From assembly GCA_000320545.1 (NCBI GenBank), contig ADNK01003464.1:52501-99502 (forward strand): a stretch of 47,002 bases of DNA, read 5' to 3'. The notes under the pieces were generated by a model that saw only the letters and a program-made list of their open reading frames with translations, was not told where the DNA came from and ran no database searches. Shown here piece after piece: positions 36,075 to 47,002 of this stretch. The translations under genes and the position numbers were made by a program. Position 1 is the first letter of the stretch. Each line of letters begins with the position of its first letter. The stretch is from Bigelowiella natans CCMP2755. Its lineage: Eukaryota; Cercozoa; Chlorarachniophyceae.

Positions 36075-36578
36075 ACATATTCGAATTATAAAATAGCGCA
36101 AAATACTTTATATATCACAGGATTCCAAATGTGAGGGTTTAAATAGCGGGGAAGAAGGAAAAACCTGGCAGCTTAGACTTGTTAACACTTTCAAAGACAG
36201 AGCGGTAGTAGCGAGGGCCATCGTAGTCAAGATGTGAAAATGTCCACTCGGCGCAATTTGCCATGAGCTTTCCTAATCAATTCAACTTGTTAATATGATA
36301 GTCATTGGCGTGCTGAAAGGTTATATCAGCAAAACATTTCCGAAAACCAAGACAGGTATGTGTAGATATCGGCAATAACAGCATAACGAGTTGCCTTCCG
36401 CCACTTTCCTTCCAGTAAGCTAGTAAGTATATTCCCCTCTCACTCTGGTGCTGATGAAGCACCTTGGCACATATACTCATCTGGAGATCCATCTTGGCCC
36501 TGTCGCATGATAGTGGCTACGACGGTGCGGAGAGCCTGTTTGGTATATGGAATGGAGAGTAAATGAGAGAGGGAGGGA

Positions 36579-36621
<43 letters not shown>

Positions 36622-37472
36622 AAAGAGAATATAGATTGAACTAATGTGGTTCGCTGAGATGGGATTCAAACCAACGTACAGCATACTACCATACTACATT
36701 CAGCATTGCATCGAATACTATATGGAACTACATTTAAAATAAATTTCATCCTCAGTAGTTGCTTCCATCGTATAACCGCAATGATATTTAGTATTTGACC
36801 TCCGCTCGAGAATCCGTTGTTGCTTTCACTAGCTCTAGCTGCAGACTTTGCTGACCCACAGAGAGCGCTCCTAATAGCATGCATGGTAAAGAAGAGAGAG
36901 TGCCCCAGGTTATTTCCCCCTGATTTTACTGAGCAAATGTTCAACACTGTAGGCATGCTTTAGGTTTTAATCACCGAGGAGGCTTATGTCTCCAAAGCGC
37001 TTGTTCTTTACCTAACATCATACCAAATTCAGAACGAGAGGTAGAATGGTTTTATCGCATCTATCTGCCTGTCTGTCTGGTGCACACCCACCACATTAGT
37101 TTGGGGAAATAGATTTAGAATTCGCTAATAATAACACATTGAGCTGGAGCTGTCCTTTCGGTGGTGTCAAACTACTGTTTTGTTCTGAGCTCGTGAACTT
37201 TCCTGTGTTGGTACGACTGTTTTGTTCTGAGCTCGTGAACTTCCCTGTGTTGGTACATAAATCAGAGATGCATGAGAGACCTGGTGGCCAATGCGTAAGA
37301 AGCCAGAAGCAGCGCATAGTAAGTTTGCTTTAAAACATATTTTAATAACGACTAGAACACAGATATGGTTGATGGCATCCTCATATTCTGAGCTATTCTG
37401 TCTACCTGACACTGTTGAAAGATATCTTGAGATCATCTTTTGGTTTTCATCACCGATGGGTTTGCTTGACAT
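34313..37472 (-). CDS. uncharacterised protein, 12 exons
   Basis: Twelve exons join in phase to 1074 nt (357 aa): 37472-37359, 37011-36975, 36919-36732, 36535-36463, 36272-36165, 35853-35789, 35618-35538, 35452-35402, 35180-35039, 34657-34606, 34547-34445, 34372-34313. Exons 4-12 are well supported by phase and splice sites. Exons 1-3 are likely but less certain. The core is rich in aromatic residues and looks globular: MANCAEWTFSHLDYDGPRYY, PVFWEMFGELHVGTDLT, VRVDHYANGFTFRNEIK, GYWNRTAGQFMLHANCSAFG, EEEIYQAMVQPGTDWRWDF. No transmembrane segment is obvious. I do not recognise the family and assign no function. The large introns hold (CA)n, (TA)n and (GA)n tracts. Confidence 0.62.
34839..34957. 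repeat. (CA)n and (TA)n microsatellites in an intron
   Basis: A CA tract (about 34839-34893) and a TA tract (about 34929-34957) lie in the intron between exons 35180-35039 and 34657-34606. Confidence 0.9.
36036..36074. repeat. (TA)n microsatellite in an intron
   Basis: An AT/TA tract lies in the intron between exons 36272-36165 and 35853-35789 of the uncharacterised gene. Confidence 0.9.
36578..36618. repeat. (GA)n microsatellite in an intron
   Basis: An AG tract just upstream (on the minus strand) of exon 36535-36463 would form a pyrimidine-rich region in the transcript and may act as part of the splice acceptor context. Confidence 0.85.
37174..37256. repeat. 42-bp tandem duplication
   Basis: Two nearly identical 42-bp units sit end to end, each beginning actgttttgttctgagctc and ending near tgttggtac. 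They lie in the proposed first intron of the uncharacterised gene, and they differ at about two positions. Confidence 0.85.
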
Positions 37473-37830
37473 TTGACCTTGGTTTAAAGTCACCAAACGC
37501 AAATAATAATCATACCATCATGAATATTTGAAAATGATCTATCTCGCTGCCATTTATCCATGTGGAAATGATGAGTAAAACCCCTAATAATACCTGTGAC
37601 AGCTCCTTTGCAATCGATGGATATCCAACCCTCTAGTTGAAAACACTATAGTACAAAGTAGAAATCGTGATTGGATGACTGTTGATAGCGAACCAGCACT
37701 TTAGAATATAGGTATTCAAAATCATTTAGAATGGTGACCCTTGGTTTAAATAAAAAGGGTATGAGCGATATGATTTCATCTTGATGTCCCTGTCCCCGCC
37801 GCAGTTGCATGGAGTATGAAGGAAAAGAAA

Positions 37831-39839
37831 CTAAAAACCTTTCAGCTTTTGTTTATTCGGTGTACGTATATTCATCGTTGTTGTCTTTGCTGCCAGTGCT
37901 GCTAGTAGGCAGAAGAAAACCTTTTGCTCCCCCTCCGTCTTGCTCGTAGCGAACCCATCTTTCAACTGCAGAACAAGTTCTTCCCTGGTCATCTTTGAAT
38001 CAATGTTGTTTTCGTCGTTTTTGATCATATTAATCACGATGTCGTCGTACACGTTCGATATATGATCTGATTTTGCAAATAATTTAATTCGATCAGTGCA
38101 TTGCTACCCGAGGACAGTGCCATCGCTCAGGAATGGGGAAATATGGCGCAGGTTTATTCGGCATTTCGTGGGGGTATAAACATTCTAGCTGATGGACGAT
38201 TTTTAATTGTTAGTCTGCTGAGCTGGCCAAATGGCAAAGGCGAAATTATAAGATATGCACCTACTCAGATGCTTTTAATTTTGGTCCCAGCTTCACGTGG
38301 GAGGGGAGAGGGTGCTCGTAGGCTCAGCCTCTCAGTCTAAATACAAAAAATCCCAGCACTTAGTCCGTATCATTTCATTAGAATTCCCTGCATTTCCAAC
38401 ATATTTAGCAGGAAATATCCGAAAAACAGGAATGTTCCCCCGAGTTTCAGGCTTTGTACAAAACTGAGGCTTTGAAGTTTACATTTTCAGCCAGTACGTT
38501 TCCCAAGAATTGGGAGTTTTTCATCCGAAATATGTGGGGTATTCTCCACTAATAAGGCTAGAAGTGATGTCGTCTTATTTAAAAAGGAGCGTAATTTATT
38601 GGTTTGTGGAAAATGAATGAATGTGGTCAGACAATGTTTGCTTCTGGGATGAGCTACGACCAAACTCATTATTTTTTACTCCGTTAGATTCACGTGTCGC
38701 TTGGAAAACTGCTGTGTTGAGAGCATTTCCGCGGAATTTCCACGGAAAAAGGAGGTAATATCTGCCCCTATTTGGACGGATGCAGTCTGAAAAAATCTTA
38801 CAACTGTAGCAGCATTTATTTCCTGGGAAAAAACTGTTGGTGGTCCTGATGACAAAATAATCCTTTTTTCTGTCTAAAATAAATCTGCGGATGAGACATC
38901 GCTCTTCTCAATTTTCATCATGATGTCGTCACGCACTTTGTCGCGCATGTTTTGATTTGCGTACCACGCATGTGTACATCAATTTTGCGAAGAGTTGCCT
39001 ACGCATGTAACATTTGACATGAACTTTTTCCCGCATGCCTTGTCGGATGGCATGGTTTTGGATGTATTTCTGTTGAAAATGAATCAATTTTTGTACCAAA
39101 GAACCCTGCATGAAATCCGAGCGAGCTCCGTTTTCAGCACCATGTGTCTCATCGGTACTCGATGTTTCAATCGCATGAGCGACACCAAAAAGTGTAAAAT
39201 TACATGGAAAATGCACTGTGTATTTTGGCACAGATTTCCGGAGTGAACAACTACTTCCTTGTTGCGCAATTGGATGTGTTTAAGAAACGATTCTTTTGTA
39301 GAAGTTTGATGCTGTATCAGAATTTCCAATAACTAGGGGTTTAATTGAGTAAAAACCATAGAAATGTAGTATAAACACCCCCCATTGAAAATTTCATGAG
39401 GAATTCGAATATCTTAAAAATTGAAAGCCATTAAAATCATTTTCGCCTAAGGTGTGGAGATGTGGCAATTTCTCGGCACAGTTTCAAATTAAGGGCATCC
39501 CTTTTAGCAATCCATTGACGTAATTTACTTTCTATTATTCAATTGCGACAACTCCACTTCTTTTGATCTTCGTTAAAAAGAAAGACCCTGCGAAACCCTT
39601 TCCGTCCCTGTGCTCGGGGAAGCATTTTCGGATATATAGATATGAAATAGGCTTCATATGTCATTTACGTCAACCAAATAGGTATGTCGCTTTGAAATAA
39701 AGGATCTACATGCCAATTTACCTTTTGGAGGGATTGCCATTTGCGGTTGCTCTAGCACATGGCTTGCTCTCCCTTCGTATTCGCGGCGTATCACCGTCTC
39801 ACCTCCTCCGTAGTTGAGCCTCTTTTTTAGAAAGGTCAT
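37831..39839 (-). CDS. small uncharacterised protein (two-exon model)
   Basis: Exon 1 is 39839-39722, with a true ATG and donor CCAAAAG/gtaaat. Exon 2 is 38066-37831, with acceptor aaatcag. They join in phase 1 to 354 nt (117 aa). The protein starts MTFLKKRLNYGGGETVIRRE and continues IPPKDHISNVYDDIVINMI, SKMTREELVLQLKDGF and GEQKVFFCLLAALAAKTTT. It has a short hydrophobic segment near the C-terminus. The intron would be 1.65 kb, far longer than typical here, and could hide further phase-1 exons or an insertion. I recognise no family. The joining is inferred only from phase and composition. Confidence 0.35.
38067..39721. other. 1.65-kb presumed intron, content unknown
   Basis: The interval between the two exons above is AT-rich (38340-38900, 39330-39650). 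A minus-strand open stretch at 38929-39329 shows overlapping frames and no recognisable domain. It might be a decayed insertion. Nothing else is seen. Confidence 0.3.
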
Positions 39840-40341
39840 CCGGAGAGGGAGGAGTTACTTGAACTCAGGAAGCGTTTCCGCCTCATGAGCAGCAGAGAAG
39901 CAGAAAGCGTGACGAGAGCAGGGTCAAACGGAACATCTGCCAATCATCAGGCGAGCCATTCAGTAACCAAAACTGTAATTAGTAGATTTTCTATGTAATA
40001 ATGAACATCAAACTAGCGCTAGAACCCCAGAATCCACCTCCTCTCATCCCCATCCCTAACACTGAGAGTTTTTGTTAATCTCTCAGAGCCAAGCTGCACC
40101 ATCCACGCCATCGTCGCTGCCTCAGAATATGCAACGTGCCGTAGTTCTCTCCTATTCATCCAACGAGAATAAAAAAGATGAGAAGAACAAGAATCAGAAA
40201 CAGGACAAATTGACGCAAAATGGTATATCTTCCTAATACATACATACCATAAGCATACTAAATATTCAGTTAAAATGCTCCCTGGCACAGTCATCAAACG
40301 ATAATATGGCGTTATGGAAGGCCTAACACTCTTATCATTAT

Positions 40342-40373
<32 letters not shown>

Positions 40374-40598
40374 TCAGCATCGTCATCATCATTATCACTC
40401 AATATTTTTGCAAGCTTTTGGATTAAACTACGCACTCATTATTTTTAATACACCGTACTGAAACAGCCATACGTTTTGAACCCACAATAATGTCGACAAC
40501 TCCACTTTATCTGTTCAATATCATCACCTCAATAAATATTAGCTCCATTATCCTAATTACGATCTCATCATAATTACTATCATTATACCTGTCATTAT

Positions 40599-40639
<41 letters not shown>

Positions 40640-40666
40640 ACAGGTCAAGGTGCACCAACTGCATCT
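39840..40666. other. head-to-head spacer (827 bp)
   Basis: The spacer lies between the small minus gene and the large plus gene. The minus open frame 40019-40435 begins with GTG and is driven by GAT/CAG repeats, so it is not called. A (CA)n tract at 40602-40635 is followed by AAAAACAG, a plausible splice acceptor. The frame of the large gene is open back to that site, so a 5' exon may lie in this interval. Confidence 0.4.
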
Positions 40667-41441
40667 ATGTCGTCATCATTAGCAGCTTCAGCTTCAACAT
40701 CTACGTCGCAATTGCAGCATCAACCGCCAACGCAACAGCAAAAGCTGTCACAATCAAGCAATACGAAAAAGGGCAGTGATTACTCGGGAACAACCTCATC
40801 GGCTTCACATAGTGGTTCATCGACGAATGGAAGAAAGAATGACAGCAACAGCGAGATCCCTGCTCCTGCCTCCTCCCAACAGCATTCTCGGATGAATACA
40901 ACGAATGCAAAACTGGCCTCTGTCCCTGCCAATAGCCCCATTGCTACAGCGCACCAGCCACAGACAGTAGGAAGGGGAGGGGGGGGAGCATATTCAAAAA
41001 ATATACCAGTTGGAATAGCTTCCACTACAACAACGCCTTCAGCCACAACACCACCTCAACAGGAGCAGCAGCAACAACTGAAGAAACAGCAAGCGGCGAC
41101 TTTGTATACTCAAGAAAGGGGAGGGGTGGGAGGCGTTGGTGGTGGTGATGGAAGGGTCTCAACATCGGCGTCATCGAGCCTCCTCCTCCCAGCAATGGAG
41201 GAGGCTCGATCATTAGTATCTAAACAGAATTCGAAAGCAGGAGCAGCAGCAACAACAGCAGCAGCTTTGGCAGAAAACGCTCCGACAAAGAAGTCAGTTC
41301 CTAACAGCAATAGTAGCAGTATTATTAGCGAAAAGAAGCAGCAGCAGCAGCAGCAGCAGCAACCGCCTGGCCGTGGCTCTGCCGGAACTACTAACGGAGC
41401 TGCTATCGTAGCCAACCAAAACCATCTTTCACAACCACGCC

Positions 41442-41478
<37 letters not shown>

Positions 41479-43861
41479 GCAGCAGAGGAAGAAGCCTGGA
41501 GGGCGGCAACGACAGCAATCCCAACACATCCCATCGGCGCACCAGCAGCAGCAGCAGCAGTTCCCCCCCCGGCAACAGCAAGGGGGTGGATTTAGTAACA
41601 AAACTCAAAGCGGCTATTACGCTGCTCATCAAAGCAACGAAGTCACGAAACAATTTGGTCCTAGAGGCGGTGCTGGTAGCGGAACCTCTGCTGCCATATC
41701 CGGCTCACCAATGGCAGCGTCATCTTCCGCCGCCCCCCCCCCATGGAGCTATGTGGCCGCAATTCCCAATCATGATCGCGCCAAAAAAACGAGGAAGAGG
41801 GCAAGACCGATAGGGGGTATCGCCGTGCTGGAGAGCAACTTTAGAAGGGATATTGGGGGAATGGGCATGGTGGATGTAAGTAACAGGGAATATGGCCTCC
41901 CCCCCCAGCCCTCTTCAATGATGATGATGATGGACCCCTCCATTGTAGCTCCGGGCGGGTACGGCCTTGAGGAGGGTGGTAGAGTGAGGCTGCGACAAGG
42001 CCTTCATGAATCCGTTCCCCCCCCCGGCATGGTCAGTCCTCACACAGATGGTAGGCATCGACTACGGCCAGGGGGGCATCATCACGTTGCTGAAAGTTAT
42101 CATATGCAGCGTGCTCTATGTGGCGATGGCAGGGAGGGGGTGGGGAGGTTGGTCGATCCCAATAATGGCGATATCATGCCTCCGCATGGGGATAGAAGCA
42201 GCAGCAGCAACGACGCTCTGCTGCAGCAGCAACAACACTCTGCCGCCCACAGGTGGTTAGTAGCAGTAGTGTGCCCTTTTGTTTTTTGAAATGGGGGGGA
42301 TATGGTTAAGGGCATGTTTCTGCACATATATTTATCAATGCTGTGCCGATATTTTATGAAAGTGCTAAATATATGTATATGTGTATATATATACTATAAT
42401 ATACATTTATGTATTATGCATATTATACCAGGAGCCGATATCATGTGACGCAAGCAGCGTCGCATCTACACAGCAGCTTCCATACATCCTCGCCCGCCCC
42501 CAATCAAAGAGTAGCCCCCCCTCCTTCTTTGGACCCCCGCCGCCCACAGCAGCAGAGCTACAGAGGGCGAGCAGGGGGTGATACCGGGGAAGAAATGCTC
42601 GGCGGCCACATGCCCCACAGCCGCCGCGAAATGCTGCAAGATCAGCCCTCCCAGCACGGTCATGCAGCGCTTGAGCATCACCCCGATACTACTTCAGGGG
42701 GGAGAGCAGTGAATCTCCAGATTGATGTCGTTAACGTCGATGAGGACGGTGTCCCTTCATCCCTCCACCACGGAGGAATACCCACTGGCAGCACGCGGTT
42801 TCTCCCCCACCACCAGCAGATGCCTCCAGGACAGCAGCAGCAGCAGCAGCAGCAGCAGGTTATGCAGAGGGGGGGGCATAGTCCGATGCACGCCCTTTCC
42901 CGCCTCCCCCCTCCTCCCCAAAACGCGCATTATATTCGTAGTCACGGCGGCTACGGCCCCCACGACATGTACGATGAATACAAAAACGATGGAGGACCGA
43001 CAATGGGCGGCATTCTCGTGCAGCAACAGCAGGAGCAGCGCCCAAACCACGACGGGGGAATGGGGAGGCCCAACGGCGGAGGAGACGGCAGCACCAGCAG
43101 CTTGTACTTCCACCAACGCAATTCAAGAAGACAGGTCCAGCAGCATGATCCCCATCATCATCCTGGAGGAGCTGCTGCTGCTGCTGCTGGTGGTGGTTTC
43201 ATGGAAATGGCGAATGGGTATGCGGAGAGTAATGACGGTGCTAATAAGCACCCAGGCCATCACCTGTACCTCCCTGGCGAGGAAGATGACCCCAAGGCAC
43301 TTGTAGGTGCCGGAAGGGGAGGGGAGGGGGGCAAATACCGTACTCCGGGAAGGCCTTCCCCCCCTGTGATAGCAAGAGTCGCTACTGGTATTATATTCTT
43401 GAAAGATAGACGATGAAGATGATGACGATGGTGATGAGTCAGCCATATGATACGATCATGATGTGTGAGGATATTTGCATTTGCACACAAGATTCATGTT
43501 CTTTCAGGTTATACAGAAAATGACACGATGCGACGTCATCATCTTGTCTTTCTCATTTCTTCTTTTTCCGTCCTTCCCCCTCTCCCCCCCCCCCCCCCCC
43601 CCCTATCTACCACAGGTACAGTGATGGTTCGGTGGAAAGCTCCTCGGAACGAAGGCACTTGCCCTGTCGATGCGTATCAATTGCAGCATTGCGTCCTCGG
43701 TGCTACTAGTACTACCACAACTACTTCTACTCTTTATACTACTATTACTACTACTACTTTGACAGAATGAATTTAGTCGTCATCATTTGTATATATCATC
43801 ACGAAAAATGGTTGCTTCATCACACTCCTCAAGAGCAGGATTTCCTATTTTGAATGTATAC

Positions 43862-43920
<59 letters not shown>

Positions 43921-44075
43921 CTCCATGCTAATAACTGATGATATGACCCCCCCCCCCCCTCCCCACACATGCAAATTAGATAAAGGCTCCTCGAGGCCTG
44001 ATTGGTCCATTCTCTTCCCACACGACGGGATGTATACCACTGGTATTGAGCTGCCAGGACTAGAGGAAGGTAGTT

Positions 44076-44108
<33 letters not shown>

Positions 44109-44133
44109 TATTTACTACTTATTTCTTCCCAAA

Positions 44134-44174
<41 letters not shown>

Positions 44175-44707
44175 ATTGATGATTAACAAATGTTCCTTCC
44201 TTATGCCTTCGTCGTTCGTATGTTTTTGCGTTTCCATTCAAAGCTTTGTTTATTTATAAAAGAGCAATCGTCCTCGTAGTTGCCATCACCGTCATTGTAG
44301 TTAGCCGTGCCGCCAAACAGATTGTAATTGCAACCACCATTGCTTCCTTGCTCACCTTCCTTCCCTCCCCCCCCCAAAAAAGGGTCAAAGCTCGTGTTTC
44401 GTGTGAAAGCACATAACCGAATAGGCTGGGGCACATATTCTGATGCATCCAATTTCTTCAAAGACTCATCCTCAGCGCCGCTCCCTCTTCGCAAAGAGTC
44501 AGTAGTAGCTGTTTTTGTCCATCATGCATATGTTACGCCATCATTTGTGACGGCTGCCATCAATGAACCTCCCTCTCTCTCTCTCTCTCTCCCTCCCTCC
44601 CTCTCTCTCAGTCACTACCAACGAATGGAAGAGGAAGAGGCAGCGCGGCAAAGAGCAGCCAGGGAGGCGGTGCGGTCAGGGGTCAGTAGTGCTATTTACG
44701 ATTAGTG

Positions 44708-44802
<95 letters not shown>

Positions 44803-46006
44803 CTACAATGATATACAGCGAAAACAATTGGATGTTATTCTTCTACCTTCATTTTGTGTAAACAAACAGCCATGTGGCTGTCAGTCAGCTCTGATCATTG
44901 CTTCTTCTCCCTACCCCTGCTGCAGGAAGCCGATACCGCCGATTTCTACTACTTCAACCCTGGGCATGAGGTGTCGCGCACTGCGAAAGTCCTCTTTGCC
45001 TCTGGAATTATATACGGATATAGGATATCTGCGGGAAATTACAGCTATTTGCGTGATATCATTGAATCTGCTGTCACTGGCAACGAGCAGATATTCGCAG
45101 GGGGCATCTTGATAGGAGCTCGGTTTCGAGGGGAGTGCTTTGACAGCCCCATCGCCCTCAAAGAGGGGTTTGTTGACCGCTGCAAAGAGTAATACTGCTA
45201 CTACTACTAACCCAGCCTCCACATTTTTGATGATGATGATGGTGATGGTGGTGATGATGATGATGATGATGATGGTGGTGGTGATGATGCAACGTGCAGG
45301 TACTTGGAAGGACGAGTTCCCGCGATGAACTTTTATCAAAAACCAAGGCCCATCCAGACAGCTGCGGACTCCATCTTCCTGAGCGTGCTAGGCCGCACGT
45401 TCAGCGGTCACGCTGGCAGCGGTGGGGGGGGGGTAGGAAGCAATGGAGGAGGAGGAGGAGGAGGAGGAGGAGGAGGAGGGCAAGAGGGATGTGGGGATGG
45501 GAACAACCGCATCGTTCAAAGGCTACGCAACGGCCAACAAGGCAATGGTAATGACGACGATGACGACGACGACGACGACGATACGGAAGATGACCAGTAC
45601 AAACAAACGCCACTCGCGTATATGGGCAACAAGGCCTCTGCTGCTGCTGCTGCTGGTGCTGGTGGTAGGAAGCTTAGTACGACGGGAAGGCGAAGGAGGA
45701 GGAGGAGGAAGGAAAAGGTTATTCAAAAGAACAACAACAACAACAACAACAACACCAAGAGGATCGTGGGCAGGAAAAGAAGGGGCTACAAGAGCAGCAG
45801 CGCTGTGTCTGCGGCTGAAGCGGCTATGGCAAGCTCCACGATGATGATGATGATGAATCGTCGCACCACCAGCAGCAGCAGGGGTAGCAATAATACCTCC
45901 TCGAGGAAGAGGGGGGGGAGGAGGGCAGGGAGGAAGTACGGGAAGCAACAGCAGAAGAAGAAGAAGAAGAAGAAGGATTCTGAACAACAATCCGATGGTG
46001 ATGGCG

Positions 46007-46037
<31 letters not shown>

Positions 46038-46755
46038 AGAAGATGTGGAGAGAGAAACCGACCTTGAGAATAATGTCAATGGAATTGGCCCGAACGAGGA
46101 GGAGGAGGAGGAGGAGGAGAATGATGATGGTTTCAAGGCGAAGCTTTATCAGAGGGGAGGTAGGCCACGCCGTGGTGATTTGAATGGAGAGAACGACGAC
46201 GATGATGATGACGATGACGATGCTACGATTGGTGAGGAGGAGGCCGAGAATGAAGAAGAAGAAGCCGCATACGATACCAACTTGAAGAAGAAGAAGAAGA
46301 AGAAGAATAAGAAAAGGGGGGGGGGCACACGTGGAGGGCGACAACGAGTACAGCAGCGAGAGAAGCTCAAGCTGCAGGCGGGGGGGGGCTTGCTAATGGG
46401 CCTTCTGAATGCTAGCACTGGGAACTTGGAAAGGGGGGGGATAGGGTGGCGACGAAACCAGCAGAGGGAGGATGAGAGTGATGACGATGATGACGAGTCA
46501 CTTACAGATAATGCTGATGAGTATGCGGCTGCCACCACTGCAAATGATGGGACCGAAGAAGATGGCGACGATGTCGCATCGAGAAAAAGGAACGTAATCA
46601 AGAATCCTCCTCCTCAAACAAGGCCATCAGCAGCTGCTGGTGGTCCTCGAGGCAGGGAGGGGGGAAGTCGTCGGGCAGGTGAAGCAGATGGAAAGGGAGG
46701 GGGCTCTGACGTTCGTGATAGAGCAAATTCGAAGCCAGAAGAGGGGGGGGGCTAG
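40667..46755 (+). CDS. large low-complexity protein with fibronectin type III domain and unrecognised domain
   Basis: Eight exons join in phase: 40667-42252, 42432-43387, 43616-43699, 43980-44069, 44383-44497, 44612-44681, 44926-45188, 45300-46755 (4620 nt, 1539 aa). Residues 1-830 are Gln/Ser/Gly/Pro/His-rich with several polyglutamine runs. A fibronectin III domain spans about 836-950 over exons 2-5: PSPPVIARVATGTVMVRW, APRNEGTCPVDAYQLQ, PDWSILFPHD, IELPGLEE, LVFRVKAHNRIGWGTYSDAS. A charged helix HYQRMEEEEAARQRAAREAV follows. Then comes a globular ~120-residue region (ADFYYFNPGHEVSRTAK, GIIYGYRISAGNYSYLRDII, GGILIGARFRGECFDSP, MNFYQKPRPIQTAADSIFL) that I do not recognise. The C-terminal ~430 residues alternate acidic and Lys/Arg tracts. 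No signal peptide or membrane segment is seen; a nuclear or scaffold role is possible. The gene may extend past both called ends. Confidence 0.7.
43867..43921. repeat. (AT)n(GT)n microsatellite in an intron
   Basis: An AT tract runs into a GT tract in the intron between exons 43616-43699 and 43980-44069 of the large gene. A polyC tract near 43584-43603 lies in the preceding intron and serves as a pyrimidine tract. Confidence 0.9.
44080..44176. repeat. (AGT)n and (GAT)n microsatellites in an intron
   Basis: An AGT tract (about 44078-44108) and a GAT tract (about 44137-44176) lie in the intron between exons 43980-44069 and 44383-44497. Confidence 0.9.
44715..44803. repeat. compound (TA)n(TG)n(GA)n microsatellite in an intron
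   Basis: Three dinucleotide tracts run in sequence in the intron between exons 44612-44681 and 44926-45188. They yield spurious Tyr-Ile and Cys-Val open frames. Confidence 0.9.
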
Positions 46756-47002
46756 GAGAAGGTAGATCGAGGCGGGGGGGGAGAGGAGGAGGAGGAGAAG
46801 GAGGGTTGCAGTCACATCGACGGCGACGACGATGGTGAAAAAGTAGTACCCACGATTCACCGCAAAACAATCACTCTCCTTCTGCTGGTGCTGGTGGTGG
46901 TGATAAGAAGATGACCTCCTTGCTGCATTAGCTCCTACCACCACCGCCGCTATCAATCAGAGCGATGCCATACCAGCTGCTGCTGCTGCTGCTGCTATTA
47001 CC
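46756..47002. other. G- and C-rich window end
   Basis: Low-complexity GGA/CCT-rich sequence follows the proposed stop of the large gene and ends in a (CTG)n tract. It could be a 3' untranslated region, an intron or a further exon; nothing decides. Confidence 0.3.

Noticed and set aside
40019-40435. Minus-strand frame of 138 codons with poly-Asp and poly-Ala
   Set aside because: It begins with GTG, owes its length to GAT and CAG repeats, and has no splice or family support.
42722-43306. Plus-strand frame of 194 codons overlapping exon 2 of the large gene
   Set aside because: The alternative frame is mostly poly-Ser and poly-Leu from CAG/CTG repeats. The other frame joins in phase to the fibronectin III exons.
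45523-46344. Minus-strand frame of 273 codons rich in Leu/Ile/Val
   Set aside because: It is the antisense of GAT, GAG and AAG repeats in the last exon of the large gene; low complexity only.
1-47002. CRISPR arrays, rRNA or tRNA genes, prokaryotic operons
   Set aside because: The tandem repeats seen are simple microsatellites or the single 42-bp duplication. I found no spaced repeats, no rRNA-like sequence and no convincing tRNA cloverleaf by eye; a covariance search would be needed to exclude small RNAs.

Overview
The window comes from the nuclear genome of a microbial eukaryote. Evidence: GT-AG introns, many small exons that join in consistent phase, and dense microsatellites. A PG-rich repeat (SHIPPO-like) axoneme protein suggests a flagellated cell. 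A plant-type N-acetylornithine deacetylase and a PQ-loop/MPDU1-like protein with a long transit-like N-terminus would fit an alga, but I cannot name the lineage. Gene models were built by hand from reading frames, splice consensus, intron phase and remembered family consensus; exon edges need transcript support.

Layout, left to right: 1-2615 mostly non-coding, with one weak ankyrin-like exon; MPDU1-like PQ-loop membrane protein (-, 2616-4767, 6 exons); secreted nucleoside hydrolase (+, 5103-6356, intronless); spacer with a near-perfect heat-shock-element array (6814-6849); ankyrin protein with one repeat per 99-nt exon (-, 7623-8590); repeat-like spacer with a weak retroelement-type zinc finger; class I cyclic-nucleotide phosphodiesterase (+, 11355-15486, 23 exons); CTAG-rich spacer; Pro/Gln-rich putative RNA-binding protein with a frame-broken CCHC knuckle (-, 17460-19945); Tudor-like/R2R3-MYB/chromodomain protein (+, 20405-22955); CTAG-rich spacer; N-acetylornithine deacetylase (-, 23903-28878, 21 exons); SHIPPO-repeat protein (+, 29402-30676, intronless); CTAG-rich spacer; multi-pass membrane protein (-, 31690-33167); unrecognised 357-aa protein (-, 34313-37472, 12 exons); small uncharacterised gene (-, 37831-39839); very large low-complexity protein with a fibronectin type III domain and an unrecognised domain (+, 40667-46755).

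The genes do not form one pathway. They cover arginine/ornithine metabolism, nucleoside salvage, cyclic-nucleotide signalling, chromatin and transcription, flagellar structure and membrane functions. The clearest regional property is layout: the first nine genes alternate strictly in strand (- + - + - + - + -), giving head-to-head pairs and tail-to-tail pairs. All four tail-to-tail spacers hold CTAGC/GCATGC palindrome-rich DNA. The most unusual gene is the Tudor-MYB-chromodomain fusion.
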